From contig NZ_JAUSTO010000010.1 of assembly GCF_030812885.1 (NCBI RefSeq), positions 1 through 64,000 of the forward strand: 64,000 nucleotides of DNA, written 5' to 3'. Below are positions 61,745-64,000 of this stretch, in pieces. The DNA is from Moryella indoligenes (lineage in GTDB: Bacteria > Bacillota > Clostridia > Lachnospirales > Lachnospiraceae). Positions within the stretch are counted from its first letter, which is position 1. The number at the start of each line of letters is the position of its first letter. The translations under genes were made by a program, and so were the position numbers. The notes beneath the pieces are model-generated. The model saw nothing but the letters and a program-made list of their open reading frames with translations. It was not told where the DNA came from and made no database searches.

Positions 61745-62956
61745 TCATTTTTCCTTCAGCGCGTACCAGTTGATCCATGTGCGAAAGGCAGAGGGAACTG
61801 CAAAGTGCTGAAGATCTGCTTTTCTGATGAGGATATACCCCGCTTCATCTGTTTTGGAGGCCGTATCAGTGCCTGCGGCCGGTTTGTCCTCAGGATCTGA
61901 TGAAATACGCTGTGCCGTGCCGTAGGGGGAGGGATTATAGGCACTGGTGTCCGCGCGGGGGCTGCTGTTTCGGATGTCCGCGTCCGAAAACTCCGCTACC
62001 TGTATCTCCCATGCACTCATGTGCCACTCGATATGGGTGAATATGTGCTTTCCCTCCGGAAGAGCCTGGATGTGTACGGGAGAGAAGCCGAGCGCTCTGA
62101 CAGCTGTCAGGGCTTCTGTTTCTGTCAGGACTCCGGAGATCCCGGGGAACTCGTACAGTCCGGCGAGGAGGCCCTGCGGGGGGCGCTTCTGAAGCAGAAA
62201 GCGCTCACCGTCCCGGATGATGAGCAGGGTTCGCGGCTCAATCCGGCGGGGCTTTTTCGGAGAGCGAAAGGGAATACTCTCTGTTTTTTCCTCTGCATAT
62301 GCGCGGCAGGAGCTGCGGAGAGGACAGAGGGGACACAGCGGTGCGCCATTGGGGACGCAGACTACAGCGCCGAGTTCCATGAGAGCCTGATTAAAATCCG
62401 AGACGGAGAAGTCGGCGGAGCTTTGATCGGCTTCCAGAATCAGGGCTTCTATTTCTGATGAGAAGCTGTTTCTTGTCTGCACAGCAGCGATATCATCTGT
62501 GCGGGCGTTGAGGCGCGCCCAGACGCGCAGCACATTTCCATCTACCGCGGGCACAGGAAGCCCATAGGCGATGGAGGCGATGGCGCCTGCCGTGTACGGA
62601 CCGATGCCGGGCAGGGCGCGCAGCGCGTGGTAGTCACGGGGGAGCTGCCCCTCGTGCTTTTCGAGCAGCACAGCGGCACATTTTTTTAAGTTGCGGGCGC
62701 GGCTGTAGTAGCCAAGCCCCTCCCAGAGCTTCATCAGAGTATCGTCCGGGCAGGAAGCGATGGATGCGGCTGTCGGCAGAGCGCTGCGGAAGCGGGTGAA
62801 GTAAGCCTTCACCGCCTCGACTCGGGTTTGCTGAAGCATGATCTCGGAGATCCAGACATCCTCCGGATTGCCGGTATCCCTCCATGGAAGCTGACGCTTG
62901 TTTTCTCTGTACCAGCATAACAGAGCGGCTGTGTCGTTTGGGTTTAAGTGGGACAT
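61745..62956 (-). CDS. mutY: A/G-specific adenine glycosylase
   Basis: 403 residues. LPWRDTGNPEDVWISEIMLQ, the HhH motif ALPGIGPYTAGAIAS and catalytic VDGNVLRVWAR are MutY motifs. It removes adenine opposite 8-oxoguanine. The [4Fe-4S] loop reads CVPNGAPLCPLCPLRSSC, with seven residues between the first two cysteines where six are common. A NUDIX-like domain (about 235-400, LLQKRPPQGLLAGLYEFPG) recognises 8-oxoG. GGAGCAGTC precedes ATG. Confidence 0.95.
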   Translation of the reverse strand: MSHLNPNDTAALLCWYRENKRQLPWRDTGNPEDVWISEIMLQQTRVEAVKAYFTRFRSALPTAASIASCPDDTLMKLWEGLGYYSRARNLKKCAAVLLEKHEGQLPRDYHALRALPGIGPYTAGAIASIAYGLPVPAVDGNVLRVWARLNARTDDIAAVQTRNSFSSEIEALILEADQSSADFSVSDFNQALMELGAVVCVPNGAPLCPLCPLRSSCRAYAEEKTESIPFRSPKKPRRIEPRTLLIIRDGERFLLQKRPPQGLLAGLYEFPGISGVLTETEALTAVRALGFSPVHIQALPEGKHIFTHIEWHMSAWEIQVAEFSDADIRNSSPRADTSAYNPSPYGTAQRISSDPEDKPAAGTDTASKTDEAGYILIRKADLQHFAVPSAFRTWINWYALKEK

Positions 62957-63076
62957 GACTGCTCCTTAAGTTAGATCAATAAAAAATGCTTACAGTGCCA
63001 AGGTACGAAACAGCTGTAATTGATTTTGCCAGATATATCATAGAATATACCTGCAGTAAGCATAGTAGCATATTTT

Positions 63077-63118
63077 CTCTCCGGCGACAGAAATTTCTGC
63101 CGCCGGAGAGAGCTTTTG
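63077..63118 (+). terminator. Orphan plus-strand terminator-like hairpin
   Basis: CTCTCCGGCG (63077-63086) pairs with CGCCGGAGAG (63101-63110), with inner CAGAAATTTCTG; AGCTTTTG follows. No plus-strand gene ends nearby. Confidence 0.55.
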
Positions 63119-63124
63119 CAGTGC

Positions 63125-63153
63125 TTGAATTCCACCCGCGCTTGCATTAAAAT
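63125..63153 (+). promoter_or_regulatory. Promoter of the aldolase gene
   Basis: TTGAAT (63125-63130) and TAAAAT (63148-63153) with a 17-nt spacer, 64 nt before ATG. Confidence 0.65.
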
Positions 63154-63216
63154 AAAGGCAGTATCAAGAAAAATAACAGGACAGAAGACAAGCTTTATCA
63201 AAACGGAGGTAAAGAC

Positions 63217-64000
63217 ATGGCACTGGTGACATCCACAGAACTTTTCAGAAAGGCCTATGAGGGCGGTTACGCGATCGGCGCATTCAATGTCAATAACATG
63301 GAGATTGTGCAGGGCATCACGGAGGCCGCTGCGGAGCTCAGATCCCCGGTGATCCTTCAGGCATCCGCCGGAGCGAGAAAATATGCAAACTCAATCTATC
63401 TGGTCAAGCTGGTTGAGGCGGCGGTTGAGCTGCACCCGGAGATTCCGATGGTTCTGCATCTGGATCACGGCGCAGATTTTGCAACATGTAAGGACTGTAT
63501 TGACGGCGGCTTCACCTCTGTTATGATTGACTATTCCGGTCACTCCTTTGAGGAGAATATTGCGGAGACGAAGAAGGTCGTTGAGTATGCGCATGCGCAC
63601 GGCGTTGTGGTAGAGGCAGAGCTCGGCACGCTTGCGGGCGTCGAGGACGATGTTGTCGTCGCGGAAGGAGCTTCCTCCTACACGCAGCCGGATCAGGTCG
63701 AGGAATTTGTGAGCCGCACGGGATGTGATTCTCTTGCAATTGCCATCGGAACCAGCCATGGTGCGTATAAGTTCAAGCCGGGCACGAATCCGAAGCTGCG
63801 CCTTGATATACTCGAGGAGGTGAAGCGCAGACTTCCGGGCTTCCCCATTGTTCTTCACGGCGCTTCCTCCGTGCCGCAGGAGTATGTGAAGATCATCAAT
63901 GCAAACGGCGGCGCTCTGAAGGATGCTATCGGCGTTCCGGAGGATCAGCTTCGTGCAGCTGCACGCTCTGCGGTCTGCAAGATCAACATTGACTCTGATC
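63217..64000 (+). CDS. fba: Class II fructose-1,6-bisphosphate aldolase, cut by window edge
   Basis: 261 codons shown; the gene runs off the right edge. It starts MALVTSTELFRKAYEGGYAI; zinc ligands and active site lie in VLHLDHGADFATC, VEAELGTLAGVED, AIAIGTSHGAYKF and VLHGASSVP. This is the zinc-dependent aldolase of glycolysis. ACGGAGGT precedes ATG by 7 nt. It has its own promoter. Confidence 0.95.
   Translation, partial: MALVTSTELFRKAYEGGYAIGAFNVNNMEIVQGITEAAAELRSPVILQASAGARKYANSIYLVKLVEAAVELHPEIPMVLHLDHGADFATCKDCIDGGFTSVMIDYSGHSFEENIAETKKVVEYAHAHGVVVEAELGTLAGVEDDVVVAEGASSYTQPDQVEEFVSRTGCDSLAIAIGTSHGAYKFKPGTNPKLRLDILEEVKRRLPGFPIVLHGASSVPQEYVKIINANGGALKDAIGVPEDQLRAAARSAVCKINIDSD

Larger units (their letters stand above)
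62957..63216. other. Leader region of the aldolase gene with two hairpins
   Basis: No gene. ATGCTTAC (62986-62993) can pair with GTAAGCAT (63056-63063), and the GC-rich hairpin 63077-63110 follows. The promoter at 63125 drives fba, so the hairpins belong to a separate transcript or none. Confidence 0.5.

Noticed and set aside
1..64000. CRISPR array or rRNA genes
   Set aside because: No regularly spaced direct repeats, Cas-like proteins or rRNA-like sequence were seen.

Overview
The window reads as a chromosomal segment of a low-to-mid GC Gram-positive anaerobe, most likely a Lachnospiraceae-type Clostridium relative. The pointers are strong GGAGG-type ribosome sites, a MecA adaptor, a 2[4Fe-4S] ferredoxin, an ECF vitamin-type S component, a GH25 lysozyme and several secreted proteins with aromatic-rich cell-wall (choline-binding-like) repeats. 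Genus and species cannot be fixed from the sequence alone.

Layout. 0-2.5 kb: a cut IS256 transposase, ferredoxin, mecA and a gene-poor stretch with signs of decay. 2.5-9 kb: two head-to-tail operons, GH18 hydrolase / ECF S component / tsaC-sua5 / dCMP deaminase, then a 34-residue membrane peptide / AIR-synthase-like protein / Lrp regulator / aminotransferase. 9-18.5 kb: two secreted repeat proteins, ogt, a frameshifted glycosyltransferase, a PLP decarboxylase, dinB, a thioesterase, a lipoprotein and hutG. 18.5-25.4 kb: brnQ, plsC, pheA, a Ppx/GppA-family protein and polyphosphate kinase.

25.4-52.6 kb is one large surface-polysaccharide locus. Its first part (to about 39.3 kb) has the base composition of the flanking genome and carries an O-antigen-ligase-like protein, EpsG-type polymerase, two chain-length proteins, glycosyltransferases, a large initiating phosphoglycosyltransferase, a flippase and a UDP-sugar 4,6-dehydratase. 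The second part (about 39.3-52.55 kb) is visibly AT-rich and looks acquired: aminotransferase, a second (PglC-type) initiator, FemAB/GNAT-like transferase with a run of ten Gs in its reading frame, PLP enzyme, ATP-grasp ligase, hexapeptide acyltransferase, second EpsG polymerase, glycosyltransferase, pyruvyltransferase, second flippase, and a ThDP enzyme paired with a short-chain dehydrogenase. Together these suggest a Wzx/Wzy-type polymer with a 4-amino-4,6-dideoxy sugar carrying an unusual acyl or aminoacyl decoration.

52.6-59.3 kb holds a GH25 lysozyme and two more repeat proteins around a fused HTH-LicC-LicA protein (CTP:phosphocholine cytidylyltransferase plus choline kinase). The joint presence of choline activation and choline-binding-like repeat proteins suggests phosphocholine on the cell surface anchoring these secreted proteins. 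59.3-61.6 kb is a small, partly AT-rich island between an alkyltransferase-like gene and tRNA-Val, with a 54-bp relic identical to the left-edge IS256 transposase and an AlbA_2-domain protein. mutY and the start of class II fructose-bisphosphate aldolase close the window.
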